Positions 1-12,835 of a stretch of DNA of 64,000 nucleotides are shown in pieces. Source of the stretch: Polytrichum commune (lineage: Eukaryota > Streptophyta > Polytrichopsida > Polytrichales > Polytrichaceae). How positions within the stretch are numbered: position 1 is the first letter of the stretch; each line of letters starts with the position of its first letter. The DNA is taken from NCBI GenBank assembly GCA_950295325.1, contig OX485803.1, positions 42,671,554 to 42,735,553 of the forward strand. The letters are read 5' to 3'. Made by a program: the position numbers and the translations under genes. The notes beneath the pieces are model-generated. The model had not been told where the DNA came from. It saw only the letters and a list, made by a program, of their open reading frames with translations, and searched no databases.

Positions 1-2794
1 TTTGGGCCAATTGCTTTGGTAAAATGGTATCCGCCAACTCTGTGTTTAACTTCACTGGTAGTGGTGGCATTTGGCTCATTATGCCTGGCATATTCGTCAT
101 CCTACATAAACAAATGGCAATTAGTTCAGATCCTTAAGATACATATAAATTATTCGTCATCAATGTCTGATACTAATCCACACTTTGCAATTACTAAAGG
201 AAAAGATTTACATACAAAGGGAGTAACAGAAGGAATTGGAAATTCACAAGAGGGTATTGAAACATAGAGCACCACATCTGCTAAAAAGCACCATCCCCCA
301 GAGTATCAGTTGTAACAACAATTTATTTGTTGTCTGTTTTCAAGTTTCTAAATTGCCTGTATAAACACATCGCAAGAGAAGTCCAAAACAAAGAGCTATA
401 CCCATTCAAAATTGCAAAAATGTTGTCCCTGAACCGAACCAGCAATTCAGTATTCTCCTGCATCTGTGAAGCCAAAATGGTAACATCAGTCTCAAACGGA
501 CTTGAAGAGTCAAACTGCATAGGTTCCATAACAGATTTGTCTTTCAACCAATATAACGGATAAATTGAAGACTTTCAAGAAGGATGTAGAGTGAAAGTGA
601 AGCACTTAGACCATCACTTATGTAGTTGATTACTAAGAATGCCTAAACTCTGAGCACCACATGTAATGTACAAAATATTATGCATTTTCTGTGGTTTTGT
701 GAATCCTCATCCTAGAGCATTTGGTACATGATCTGACACAAAGGTACAGTAATACCATTCAGACAGAAAAAGGAGGGTCGCTTCTTATAAATCAAACCCA
801 AAATATATGATACACTGATCTAATTATTCAAACAGAGGTAAATTGGACCATTGAGTTCTGGACTAGACCAGTTACACTCCTTTCAATTTGCACAATCTGT
901 ACAGAAATCTAATAATTTTAAAAGATGCAGAAATAAGAGTGCATACTTTCATGGCAGCAAGGTTGGAACGAATTTGGACAATAACTTGAGCATTCTGCTC
1001 TAGCAGATGCCCTGTTGTGCCTCCAATTGCTGCACCCAGATTAAAGATCATACCAATGAGAAAAGTCTTATAAAAGGCACCAATGCTGAGTATATTCTAT
1101 AGTCTTATGCAACATTTAGATCAATGCCAATGGAAAACACCATTTGCATGTTTGAATTCCACATCAAAAAGTCCCTGGTAATTGCTTCACCAGACGTCCA
1201 AAAGATAGGTTGCCCAACGACAATACGAACTGGTGAAATAGACAGATAGCCCATACATGATGATCATTGATAAGCAGTGAAGTAATTGCTCGTAAATAAT
1301 CGACAACTCACCATCATTCGAGATCCCGTCATCATTGTCAATGGGTGGAGGAGGTGGAGTATACATGGGCATAGGTGACCTCGCCATAACTGTTGACATT
1401 TGTTTTGGTGCAGTCTCAGCTTTATCCTGCAAAAACAACATCCATGAAAGAGTACTCTGCGTAAGATCGCTTGGACTATGATATGCCACATCCACGCAAG
1501 CAGCCAAGGACAATGGATTCCTCTTTTACTACTGGGGCAGACTATTGACAACAAAAACAAAACAATACCTTCTTGTCTTTGCTTTTTTTTGTTCCACTTT
1601 GAACCTCATCTTTTCGCCTCTTCCCATTCTCCTTCTTCTGTTCATCAAGAAACTGCCAATTTTGTCAGCTATGTATTGGAATGACCAGGATTAGGGCATA
1701 CTTGGAAATCAACCCACTTCCAGATTGATTTGCGCTCAAGAAGAACAGAAGACAAAGATAACAGTCTTAAGGGGTGATGAGGCCACTCACAGTCATCCAA
1801 CGACAACGTAGTGCCACATCCCGCACTGTCTTATCTTGTAATTGAGCAGCAATCTTGATATACTTGAGGAGGTTGTCTGTCTGGAGAGCATATCTGAAAC
1901 ACCATCATGTGTTAAAAATAACGATAAGAGACAAAACAATTTATCGTTTTGACAAATGAGAATGACATTTCATAAGTTCAGCCTCTGTCAACTGGATCTT
2001 GTGCATCGGACCCTCACTGTGTCATTAGATTGGAAGGCTCCACACTGCACCTCCATCCCCACCTACTGAATTTCCTCCTCATGTCAGCTCTCACTGATCA
2101 ACTGAGACTGAATCGTGTGAATCATAAACCTCCCACTAGACTTGAAAACTCCACCAGAGGTAATGCATCTGACAGCCCCAATTTTCTGTTGCACGGACTG
2201 GAGGGATAGGTGAATGGAAGTTGATGATAACCTCAGTGCATGATAAACAAAATGTGTGCACTCTTTGAAGGATACAAAGCTGCTCCCAGTAAAATAAAGG
2301 TCTGGCATCTAGACGCTGTAAGCAATAATATCATCATCTATCAAGCAGACTCAAGAGAAACTGTGTGGAAGACATAAATAATCATGAGAAGAGATACATA
2401 AGGTTTACGCAGAGATTCCACCAGAGTAATAATCACCATAGGTCCCCCCCTTATCTTCTTGAAGACGACAGACCTAGCTGAAAGACAAACCTTGCCTTTT
2501 CCAAAAAGAAACATTAACAAGGTAGACAGACAACAGGCGGAGCTTCAAAGGCCAAAGATGTCATCAAGATTTCTCAAGAAAGTGTGAGGTATGCTGGAAG
2601 GTGAACATGAAATAAACGAAACTAGGGGGGACCGTAGGAGGTGAAACGTAAATTTCAGAATGATGTCCATTCTAATCCCAAGGAACTAACTCAGCCAGGC
2701 AGGGCTCGGCATCTTCGGAGAAACTGAAATGCAGTAGGGATAAAAGAGGAGCTTGATGCAAGATCATGTATACCCCAGGAAGGAATGAGATGTC

Positions 2795-2831
<37 letters not shown>

Positions 2832-3212
2832 AGGAGTGTAATAAGTGGAAAGAGATGAGGCCAATTACTTGTTGAGGGCTTCTTCAAGGGTGTTTTGTTC
2901 CTCAGGAGTCCACTCCATGGCCAAGCCACAATCATGTAAGAGGTTGTGTGTGGCATTCTCGCCTCCATTTGCAGTGACGACGATGCCACCACCATTGGAG
3001 GCCGGTGCTCCGTTGGGTAGAGATGGGGCAGCCGAGGGCACATCCATGGGGGCCGAGAACCTGGGGCTCGCAGTGCCATTCGCACCTACCACATTCTGAT
3101 TCTGAATCCCACTGTGCTGCGCCTTGAGGGCGGAATTATTATTGTTGGCTTTGGCCTGCTGCTGGTTCGGACCAGATCCCGCCATAGCCGATTGTGCCAT
3201 CCAACCAACCAA
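1..3212 (-). CDS. SANT/Myb-like DUF3755 family protein, seven exons, 3' end cut by window edge
   Basis: On the minus strand the exons are 2869-3212, 1791-1893, 1569-1637, 1312-1426, 947-1029, 402-463 and <1-101. All six introns have GT..AG ends (four donors GTGAGT or GTAT-type) and the phases join without a stop, giving about 292 codons up to the edge. Residues 1-97 are a low-complexity Asn/Gln/Gly/Ala-rich leader. Exon 1 then ends in AMEWTPEEQNTLEEALNK, and exon 2 continues the SANT/Myb-like segment with QDKTVRDVALRCRWMT. Exon 3 is a basic Lys-rich stretch (KKENGKRRKDE) that could be a nuclear localisation signal. Exon 4 has a proline run followed by IDNDDGISND. Exons 5-7 hold the DUF3755 segment (AIGG..GHLLEQNAQ, then ENTELL..FRDNIFAILN) and the conserved tail PGIMSQMPPLPVKLN. 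This order matches plant DUF3755 proteins from memory. Their biochemical role is not established; the SANT-like domain suggests nuclear DNA or chromatin binding. Starts at 3212, 3200 and 3185 are all possible; MAGSGPN at 3185 looks like a usual plant N-terminus. The stop lies beyond base 1. Confidence 0.9.
2799..2830. repeat. (AG)n microsatellite in intron 1
   Basis: An uninterrupted AG dinucleotide run of about 32 bases lies just downstream of the exon 1 donor, within the 975-bp first intron (1894-2868). It is a likely length-polymorphic site. Confidence 0.95.
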
Positions 3213-4415
3213 ACTCGCCTCACCTCTCGAAGTAGAAAAGAAAATGAAAACCTGGCGCCTTCAAAAGGATAAAAAGAGAGAAAAAAAGAAAAAAAAACAC
3301 CAGAGAAGAGATGATGATGTCGCTGCTCCTGTTCTCCTCCTTTCTTCGGTTGTTCCTCAGTCACTCAGTCAGTTTTGGTGGTTTCGGTTTTGTGGAACCC
3401 CTCCCGAATGGGGTAACAAAACCTCTGACCCCAAAAGCATGAGCAACATCTTTACAATCCACAATAATCCCACACCACCACGGGAACTACTAAAGACATT
3501 CCTCCTCTTCCTCCTCCTCCTCCTTCTCCTCCTACTACTACTACTCCAGGCTCCTCCAGCAGCCAAAAAGAGCCTCTCCTCCCTACCGCATTCATCAAAC
3601 AACCTTCGGCTTCTTCAACTTCTACAACGTCTTCTTCTCCTACTTCTCCTTCAGTAGTCTTCACAACTTACACCTTTGCGCAAGATGTTGATGTTGAAGA
3701 TGATGAGCATGAGGATGCTCTTCACGTCTCCACCCTCTCACTTCCATCTCTCTCTCCCTACCCTGTCCCCTACCACACCACACTCTCTCTCTCTCCTGTC
3801 GAGTTGTCTACAATGTGTTTGCACTCACACAGAACCAAGTTCGCCCATACTGCATCATCCCTCGCAGTAAGTATCTCCACACCAAACTTACTCGCGTCGT
3901 CACAGCCCTGAGCCTACTACCAATTCACGTCCCACCACACTTGATGATGTTGGCATCCACAACCCTCAAGTCATGCCACAATCCACGTCAGCTGCTGCTG
4001 CTGCTGCTCGTAGCGCACGAGCGGGCGAGCGAGCTCACACTTCGAAGCACACCGAACCAATTCATCCACAAACGTAGGAGCTCGCCATACACCACTCCCG
4101 CACCCCCATCAAAGCTTTCCGACTCCGCTCCTTTCGTGGTGAAAAAACAAAATGCTCAGAAGAAAGCAAAGACGGACAGACACACAGAGAGGATGAAAAG
4201 CAAGTTGTTTGATTGTTTGTTCCTTCGTTCTTTCATGAATTTCACCACGGGCGGTGAAATCCAGCTCCCTTGGAACTCTCCGAAATCCGTGTAGGGGGAA
4301 AACCACCACCACCACAACCTCCAATCCTCCGTCACGGTGGAACTGCTCCCCAAATTTGCTGCTGTGTTGTTTGAGTTTGTTCTGATAATGTTAGCTTAAC
4401 TTACTACCCCTCCCT

Positions 4416-4418
<3 letters not shown>
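3213..4418 (-). promoter_or_regulatory. Upstream region and probable 5' leader of the DUF3755 gene
   Basis: This region lies directly upstream of the minus-strand start codon. It has long pyrimidine/purine tracts (3490-3545 CTCCTC/CTACTA runs, 3600-3660 CTTCTC runs, A/G-rich 3240-3310), as is common in plant leaders and core promoters. Short open frames on both strands are low-complexity translations (poly-Leu, poly-Arg) of these tracts and are not taken as genes. I could not fix a transcription start or a TATA box. Confidence 0.45.
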
Positions 4419-4473
<55 letters not shown>

Positions 4474-4480
4474 CTTTCTC
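4419..4480. repeat. (CT)n/(GA)n microsatellite upstream of the gene
   Basis: About 62 bases of CT repeat with a few CTTT interruptions towards the right end. GA/CT tracts are frequent in plant promoters and 5' leaders. It sits between the proximal upstream region and the CpG-rich block. Confidence 0.95.
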
Positions 4481-4489
4481 GCTGAGTCT

Positions 4490-4920
4490 CTTGTTGTTAC
4501 CGGAGTGAGTGAGTGTGTATGTGGGCTGTGACGAAACCTCGCGAGTGACGGGGGACGATCCTGGTAAGTTAGCGGGGACTACAGAATTGTTGTCAGACGG
4601 GAACTTCACCGCGAATTCGCAAATCGGAGGAGGGGAGGCACAAGCGAGCTGTGCGTGTGACCGCCAATCTGCGGGCGAAAAGCGAGAAAAAGGACGATCG
4701 GGCGAGCGGCCTGGCTCTCAAGGGGAAGAATCGGACGAAGGGACAACTGTTCCGTTCGCTCGTAGATTCGGTCGTCGGGGTTCGTTCGCTCGTCGGCCGG
4801 GCCTCGGGGCGGCCACCGTAGATCTTTGCGGATCGCAGCGCCCGAAATATCTAAGGTTCGGGCCAATCCGGACCGCACAATTCCCGAACGAGACCTGGGC
4901 CTAACCTAACCCCGGTCCGC
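4490..4920. promoter_or_regulatory. CpG-rich block, possible distal promoter or untranslated first exon
   Basis: This is the most GC- and CpG-rich stretch of the window, with many CG dinucleotides between 4540 and 4880. Both strands are open here (4509-4904 plus, 4606-4878 minus), as expected in GC-rich DNA, and neither translation resembles a known protein. Candidate splice donors exist on both strands (CTG|GTAAGT near 4563 plus; CCG|GTAACA near 4501 minus), so it could hold a 5' untranslated exon of the minus-strand gene or a bidirectional promoter. It marks the edge of the genic region; everything to the right is AT-rich. Confidence 0.35.
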
Positions 4921-5118
4921 TTTTTCTTTGACTCCGGGTCAGACTCTCCCCCTGCCTCCTCATCACTGATGAAGAGACCCAAGCTCCCCCAACCCCCCCC
5001 CCCCCCTCTCGCTTTGCTTAGCGCCTTCAGTTACACTTAAGTCACTGTAAGGTTAAGTTTACCCCTCTCAAGCCACCCTTCAATAGTCGCCCCCCTCCCT
5101 TGCCACTGAACTAAACTA

Positions 5119-5465
5119 CACTAAACATTAAGATAGAGCTAGTGTGTGTCCCTATGGTAACTTTTCGGGTGACACTTCTCGTGAATAAGTGAATCAATAT
5201 TGTCATGGATGATGATGGACGAGTTCATCCGTTGGCTAAATCCCTACCTTCTCTTCTCATCAACTATTGTCATGGATGAAAAAGCACTTGGTAAGTGACA
5301 GTAATTGTAACACGGTACATCTATGATCCCCCTCTCCCCTCCCCCCAAAAAAATTATACAAATAATGTTCAGTTAACATTTAGTGTTGGTGACACTACAC
5401 TGCGGTTTACGAGGAGTGTTGAGCAAGACGATTAGAGTTGGTGACACTAAACATGATAGTTAGTG
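5119..5465. mobile_element. CACTA-like MITE, copy 1
   Basis: The left end reads CACTAAACATT and the right end GATAGTTAGTG. Each end is flanked by TA (5117-5118, 5466-5467). The interior (GGATGATG.GACGAGTTCATCC, TAACATTTAGTGTTGG and others) matches the element at 41976-42441 over most of its length. CACTA termini with internal TTAGTGTT motifs fit a non-autonomous CACTA-type element. No coding capacity. Confidence 0.65.
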
Positions 5466-5559
5466 TAGTACACCACTCTCACTTAACATGGAGCCTAACT
5501 CCCCGAATTTGGCTTATCACAAACAACATCGATAACGCTATCCACGAGGAACACACTCT

Positions 5560-6560
5560 TGAGGCTGTCTTGGACGTGATGATGATGTGACTTATACACC
5601 CCTTGAAGGCGTATGTTGTTGGACCACCACCACACGCCTTCAAAGGCGAGGCAAATATGCTACCTTTTTCATTCATCAAAAGCCTCCCATGGCATCCCAC
5701 TTGCATGTTCGTAACACGTGCTTTTCAAAGTTGGGTGTGAAATTTGGCACCCCGTTCTTTAAAGCTCACATTTGATGATAGGTGTTTGAAGGTGTTTTGC
5801 CCTCTTGTAACCCCATTGCAACTTGTTGGGCTTAAACCACACGCCGAGTTTGGAAGCGGAGTGCAAGGGCCTTCCTCTTTTGCTTTGTAATCTTTCCATG
5901 GCAAGTTTTGCACACCTCTTGAACGTGCTCCTATAGTTGGGTGCAAAGTTCCACACATTGTTCTTGAAGCTCACATATGGTATGTGCTCGGAGGCTTACC
6001 TTAGTGGCCCCCACCCACATGTGTTGTCGGGCTTTGAAACAACACGCCTTTGCAAGCAAAGTGCAAAGCCTACCTCATTTGCTTAGCTATCTCTCATGGC
6101 AGGTTGATTGCAATATCAAATATGCTAGCTATCACTCATGGGTACATGGTTCCACTTGTCGCTCTTTCAAGCTCGCATATGATGGACCCTATTGTAGGTT
6201 CATTGGATTTCTAAACCACTCGCCTCAAAGGTGGAGCACAAAACCCTACGTCTCTCACTCAGTCGTCTATTTGAGTAGGACTTATGCACTCATGCACATG
6301 ATACCACACTTGGGTGGACAATTACGCTCGTTACTCTTGAAGCTCACAAAAAGGCCCTCAAATGCATATGCATGTGGACCCCATCACATGCTTGCAGGCT
6401 TAACCCACACGCCTTCAAAAGTGAAGAGCCACTCCAAATTCTTTTGATTAGCCCCCTCCCATGGCAAGTTGTTCACAACCCTATACATGCCTGCATAGTT
6501 GGGTGTGCAATTTCACAACCAGTGTTTGAAGCTTGCATATGATATGCCTTTTGAAGCCAC
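5560..6560. repeat. Degenerate tandem array, about 200-bp unit, five units
   Basis: The motif AAGCTCACATATG or a close variant recurs at 5762, 5966, 6169, 6340 and 6529 (spacings 204, 203, 171, 189). Other landmarks keep the same order in each unit: an ACACGCCTTCAAA-type motif, CCATGGCA (near 5688, 5897, 6095, 6459) and GTTGGGTGTGNAA (near 5731, 5937, 6499). The units are well diverged. A 156-codon open frame at 5977-6447 crosses the unit boundaries and is taken as chance. Confidence 0.7.
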
Positions 6561-9540
6561 ACGTTATTAAAACACATCGCAAGCTTGTCGGCCTTGAAAG
6601 ACACATCTTTGAAAGCAAAAGGCATATCCCAATTGAGGTCACTAAACCATCTTAAATCTCCATAAGGGGGGGGGGGGGCAAGGCACATAATGTAGTTCAT
6701 ATGTTACCACATAAATGTACAAAAGGCCATTTGATGAGAATTTGACTTACAAATTTGAATTTCTCTGTAAAGATATGCAGACCTAGAATCACATTTATAA
6801 TCCCAAGATATGATAAGTAAGTCATAGAATCGCATTATAGAAAGAACAAGCATGCTTGTGTGAATGGGGCATTGACCACTTTGCCATCAGTATCTACTAT
6901 AAGGTAGGAGCACCTTAAACCAAGATATCACCCAAAACTAACACCCACAACATGTTGCATAATAAGGTGCATGTTGGTTTTGAGAATGTTCAGTATGTGA
7001 ACATCAAGGTCCCCTAACGGTTTTGGGTGCCCATACAATTTTCACTTCAAATTTTTGTATTTATTTCAAAGTTTTTTTTTTTTGGGGGGGGGGGGGTAAA
7101 AGAAGCTACAATACATATGGTCTCTTCTTTCCTACATGGGAATAATTTTCTTATGTTCATACGGCTACCACATGTATGCCAAATACCTCAACTTCTTGGT
7201 TTAAGGGCTCCTACCTTAAGATCGCATACCTACTTTAAATTTACAACACCCTTCAAAAGCCCACGATGTTTAAATATTTGGTTGATTTAGTGACTTTATA
7301 TGGAACTCACACAACAAGGAAGGCGAAGAGCCCACCCTAGATCCCACCCTAGCAAGGGGAAGTAGCATGCGGGTGAAGAGGCTCTTCATTCATGCTTGCT
7401 AGATCTGGATCCGGCATTTATATCTATTTATTTAGAGGGCAAGACGAGTCTCGACTATCAACCCTTCAACTTGATGCTTACATATACCAAATTAGAGGGT
7501 GGGTTTAGACCCAAGGGTTTGATCTAGATCTCATTGAAACTTCAAGGTAAACTTGCACATGGCTATAAAATTATTACTTGTTAGAATGGGTGACCTTCCT
7601 AGCATATGATATCCATTGTACCCTTTTTTACGATGAACCCAATCATTCATGCACAACTTGATGAATTAATTGCTCTAACCAACCATGTGGGAAGCCAAAG
7701 TTTTCCCCTTGGAGAGATAGATGCATGCTAGCTTGTTTCCATGCCATTCAAGGTGTTCACCTTTAAGATAGTTATTTAGTCAACTCTAACAATGGTGGCC
7801 CAAACTCAATGATTTAACCAAGTCCCAGCATACATAATGAAGTAAAGCCCGGAGAGTGCTATCATGTGAGCAATGAGTAGAAACACTAACTTATGACTAG
7901 TAAGTCAAGAAAAATATTTGGAATTACACCCACTTGTATCCTACACCCGTGGTGTTTTGCCACAAATAGTAACAAATATTTTTGTAATAATAAAAGTGGA
8001 GATGAATTTAAATAGTTTTGTTAGATTCAACACTCAATTCTTCAAAAAAATTGCAACACATTCCAAGTGTTGAACATAATTTAGAATATTTTTTTAGGAC
8101 TCACTTAGGTATGAGAAATGAATTAATGGCAACATTCTGGAAGAAGAAAACTCAAGTTCTTGGGCATAGATGGTATAAGAGAATTTTCTCATATGAATCG
8201 ATGTCCACTAATTGTGGTAAATTTAAAAGGAAGCCCAAGATCCAAACATTGTTACATAATTTGAAGTTATAATCACTTTGATTGTAAAGAAATTATCACA
8301 AGTGGGGTTATTTGAACACATAGAGAAGATGGGTATAGGGATAAAATACCAATAGTGCACACAACACAATGGCCATTTTTTTATTAATAAAAATGCAAAA
8401 TCACAACCATACCACACACACTCACACAAACTCCTCCATAGCCATAAATTGTAATATATTGATTTAGCCTAATTGTGCAGATAAATGCACCCATCCGCCT
8501 CATCATATATGAATGGGTAACAATTGATTTGTATATACATGTGGCAAGAGACTGGCGTTGCTAACTGGGCCATGATCCAAGCAACACCCATTGCATGTGG
8601 AGGCTAAGCCATAAATTTTGAAGGAGGAAATCACATCTAATCTTGTTTTTTTTTTTTTTTTTGCATAATGAAATTGTAAGTGTTAGACTTCAAGTAGGCA
8701 CTTCTTAAGTTACGGATGTCATATAGTCAGGAGAATTTGGAGAGATGGTTAAATTTGTTTCGTCAATCAATTTTTACTCACCACCTTCTTGACATGCTCT
8801 TCGTTGGAATTGACGGAAGCTACCTAAGCTAGAGTTCCACATGAACTAGGAGTTGGTATTGTACCATTCAATGGTGATAGGATTACATCGAACGGTGAAG
8901 AGTTTTCCTTGTATCCACCTATATGGCAGTCACTATGTATGCAAGCATGAATGGAGGCACTTAATAATTAAATGTTGAGAGGTCAATAAATTTGCACAGA
9001 TCATGAACAAAATCAACAATGAAATTCATGTGGCCTGAAACACCTCGAGAGTATGAGAACACCAACATGTAGATGCATAAGCATCAAGGACAGCAAACAT
9101 GCACTAATATTGTCAAAATCTTCAAAGATACAAGCCTCTAAAGAAACCCAATTTCACATATTGTCTAAAAATGAGGACATGTTGTCATGGAGCCAAAAGT
9201 AAAATATGAGATTTATGCAAATTTTCAAATTTTTTATTTAAGAAAAAAATGCGTCAAGTGCTCTCATGAGAATCAAATTAAAGTCACAACACAACACCTT
9301 GGGCATTTGCTAATTCCTCCTAAATGTATTGAAGACTACATATCTTACATTTTTGGCCATTCTAAAGATCATTCGCGATGTTATGTAGTTTTTTATCAAG
9401 ATGTTTTCAAATGACCCAAACAATGGACCACCAATGCTTATTGGTGTTTTCAACAAAACATGTATGGTTGATAGTTTGTTCTCTTGGATCATAGACACTA
9501 CACATCAAGATGTTGGATTTTTATAGTCACAAATATTAAA
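6561..9540. other. AT-rich intergenic DNA, no gene seen
   Basis: Contains homopolymer runs (poly-G near 6666 and 7085, poly-T near 7070 and 8646) and only short chance open frames. I see no conserved protein motif, TIR pair or long repeat here. Confidence 0.6.
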
Positions 9541-9950
9541 TAAACTAAATTTGATCAAGTGCGCTCCAAATGACCCACCAACGCTTCCCAATCATCTAGA
9601 ATTAATTGAAGAAAAAAAGAGAAAATTGTGTGTCAGAATTGAGACACTTTATTTCAAGGTTTTGCCATCTTTTCTTACAACAAAATCAAATCAAATTAGG
9701 TCAAAGGGGCTCGATATGAATCCAATAACACTTCCTAGGGGTCTAGAATACATCGCAAGAAATGAGAAATTTTTGTGTTGGAACCAAGACGCTTTATTTC
9801 AAGATTTTTCCATTTCTTCTCACAAAAAAATTGATTTTTTTTGGGTCAAGTGGATTCCACATGAGTCCACACAACATTCTCCAAGGGTCTAGAATAAATT
9901 GCAAAAAATGAGAAATTTGTGTCTGGATCCAAAGTGACTAAATTCCAATG
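9541..9950. repeat. Tandem array, 147-bp unit, about 2.7 units
   Basis: CTAGAA recurs at 9596, 9743 and 9889 (spacings 147 and 146). In each unit it is followed by a GAGAAAATT..TGTG stretch, ACNCTTTATTTCAAG and a run of Ts and As. The units begin with a GATCAAGTG/GGTCAAGTG..ACCCA stretch. A related half unit may occur near 10115-10175. The 113-codon open frame at 9551-9892 is a by-product of the repeat. Confidence 0.75.
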
Positions 9951-12660
9951 TTATAGAATTTTAGTTTTTGAAGGAAAATTTGAGTTTCATGTGGATTTTA
10001 TTCTTCATGAAATCGAGAAAATGTGAATTGAGTGTTTTGGTGGCCAAGATACTAAATTTTAATATTTTAAACTTTCTTTTTCTCTTGATGGTACATTGAA
10101 TTTAATATGGTTAGTTGGTCTCCAAAATGACCCAACGACACTTCCTAATGTGGTAGGAACAGTCCTAAAATTTGAGATTATGTGATCCGTCACCCATACA
10201 CTTTTGTTTTTTTGTTTTTTGATTTTATTGCACCTTCCTAATTTTTGGTTTTCCACATCCCATGATGGTTAGTTTGGTGTGGCAGGGGGGCCATAAACCC
10301 TACCCTGCCATGAATGGTTTATGGTGGGGGAGCCATTGCGCTACCCACATCATTTGAGACATGAATGCACGCTCCAAACACACATACGAGGGCTCCTCCA
10401 AATATGCATTATGTCCTTATACCTACATACAAGCTCATGGATTATTTGTGCAATTCATTTTGCCTTTACAAGATGATGAATGCTCTTGTGTGTCCGAATA
10501 TTTGCTTAGTATAAGATTCAACTTCTAGATAGGACATGTACGTTGAGCAATAAATGTACTCTATAGATGGAGAGGTGTTTGAAATGGATGCAAAACAATA
10601 ATAGCGGATGGTTTTATATGGAATTTGGGTCTTTGTTCATTTACAGTTATAGGTCTTTCTAATTCCTAGATGCAAGCTTCTAGTATCATTTTAACAATCG
10701 GGTTTGACATGTCCATTGTTTAATTTCCAAATGTCACCACTATTAATTTGGAGCCTATCGTAGTCGTCTTGTTTTTTTTTCATTCTTTTATGTAAGACAT
10801 GACCATGGACGTGCATAAATGCCAACATGCAACCTCGCATAATCAGTCCACATCAAGTGACCTCAACAATCCGGGACACAAATGATTTGTCTTTAAGAAG
10901 GCACGATGGATGATTTGATCCAAACTTTCATGCAAATTGTGAATTAGAGGTCATAGTTGAAAGGTGGGTCACAAGTAAAGGCTATGATTCAACATTGAAG
11001 CTTAAGGCTATTGCCAAATGTGGAGATCTAATGCTAATGGCAATGGCCACGAAGTCTTATACAAGGGCATAAGGTCTTAACATCAATGATTGTGCCTTGG
11101 AGGGCACAAGTTGTGTGGTTTCACCAAACGGAATCTAGAAGTGCCATCTGGTGTTGAATGCGACTCACATTGACCCGACAAAGTGAACTACTCCATTCCT
11201 CGCCCATCCACAAGGGAACAAAAATAAGAATAAAATAATAATGCATAGAGGAGCTCTTGAATTATGCAAGGCATGGTGTGGTACATACCACATCGGTGTT
11301 GAAGATTGACAACTCTAATTATGAGTGGCACATTGAAGGTTGTCATCCAACTCTACCAAAAGATGTTGGGCAATGCAAGTCATTACATGGACTTTGTGCC
11401 AAAGTGAGAACTAACAAACATGGCACCTCCACTTCAATGTATATAGACATGAAGGAGAAGTTCCCTTTCATCAACAATGTGGAGCATTTGGTTTTGCCAT
11501 GACGATATCAAGCGTTGCATGAATGGCAACAAAAATGAATATGTTATGGAATGGCCTATGGTACAAAACATTGGCTGCTAAATATCTTATGGGAGAAGGT
11601 ATTGGTGCTAGAGTATGTCATGTTCCAATTGCAGCAAAGGGAGACATTTTCGCCCCATTGTAGGCTCTCAACAATTGGGACACTCCCCATACCTTCATTT
11701 CATTTTTGTGTGCCATTAAACCCTGACGCCCATTCAACTTCCACATTTTCAAAGATAAGGCATCATACTCTAACATCGCAAACAACACATCACATAAACA
11801 AATGGAAGAGTTATGGACATATGGACGGACACTATGTTGATGGAGTCACTACCATTATGTATTCAAGATTTGGAGTGTTCATCAACATCGTCTCCAAGAA
11901 TGACAACCCCTAATGTGTCATAGTCGATGACATCCCATAATACGCATGTTTGGACTTCATCAAATTGTCTTCCATGGCTTTGGAAAATAAAGAAAAATTG
12001 ATGCATTGCAAACACTTGTACTATGAGTTCAAATTTCCATCCAAGGTGAATTACGACAACAACAAGGTCATCCACACTCCAACACATACTTACAACAAGG
12101 TCATGCGATCACTTGCGTTTGTCAGTGTTGTTAAACACAAGTAGTGACGCTAGTATATTATTCATCGGAATGTTGCAAAATGACCGTTGATGATATTGAT
12201 TGTTTTTAATTGGCATTGGTTGCATGCAACAATGTTTCCGATTATTACAATAAAAATCAGCAATTGACATAATTTTATTCTAGTGGCCATGGTAATATGC
12301 TACCTTATGTTCTCAAATTTTAAATGTTAAACACTATACAACTAGTTTAAAATAATAAATATAGTACCAAATTTAAATGATGGCCCCTATAGTCATGGGA
12401 ATTTACTATATTTGAACCTATTGCTCACATATTACCACTCATTGCTCATGTGTTATTGCTTGCCGCTCACCACTCATGTCTTGGTTTCCCTCTGTAAAAA
12501 CCCCTCAGGCTCAAATAGTGCTAAGATGAATGACATTCTTAATACTTTATTTTGAGGGTACCCTCTACAACTACGGTCCACCCAATCACACAATCCACAC
12601 CATAATCTCCTCCTCCTTACCCATAACAAACTTGAAAAGTAGTCATGTTTTGACCTCACA
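9951..12660. other. AT-rich intergenic DNA, no gene recognised
   Basis: Open frames at 11257-11502 and 11551-11913 are short, match no family I know and have no splice context I could join. A short inverted repeat (CCATAAACC / GGTTTATGG) lies at 10290-10325. Confidence 0.5.
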
Positions 12661-12667
12661 ATTTTAT

Positions 12668-12835
12668 TTTATCTTGGAACATAGGAGGTGCTTGACCACC
12701 TGACTAGTATTCTGTCAAGTAGAGATACAATTTCAAGGTCAGGTATCGAACCGCCAACCACTCCATTCAATTTGGATGCCTCTCCACTATCATCCAATAG
12801 TTTAGGGTCATCTCAAACCACTTTGGACCTCAAAA
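12668..12835 (-). mobile_element. tRNA-derived SINE-like copy 1
   Basis: On the minus strand the segment contains TAGTGGAGAGG, an exact fit to the pol III A-box consensus TRGYNNARNGG, and about 30 bases later GGTTCGATACC, close to the B-box GGTTCGANTCC. Upstream it shares GAGATGACCCTAAACTA with the copy at 49390-49590. Two copies sharing both boxes support a tRNA-derived SINE. No clear 3' tail or target duplication was defined. Confidence 0.5.

Noticed and set aside
3124-3657. 177-codon plus-strand frame opposite exon 1
   Set aside because: It is antisense to the real exon and ends in poly-Leu from a CTC/CTT tract.
4509-4904. 131-codon plus-strand frame in the CpG-rich block
   Set aside because: Open on both strands because of GC content; the translation has no recognisable motif and no downstream exons were found.
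5977-6447. 156-codon frame
   Set aside because: Lies across units of a degenerate tandem array.
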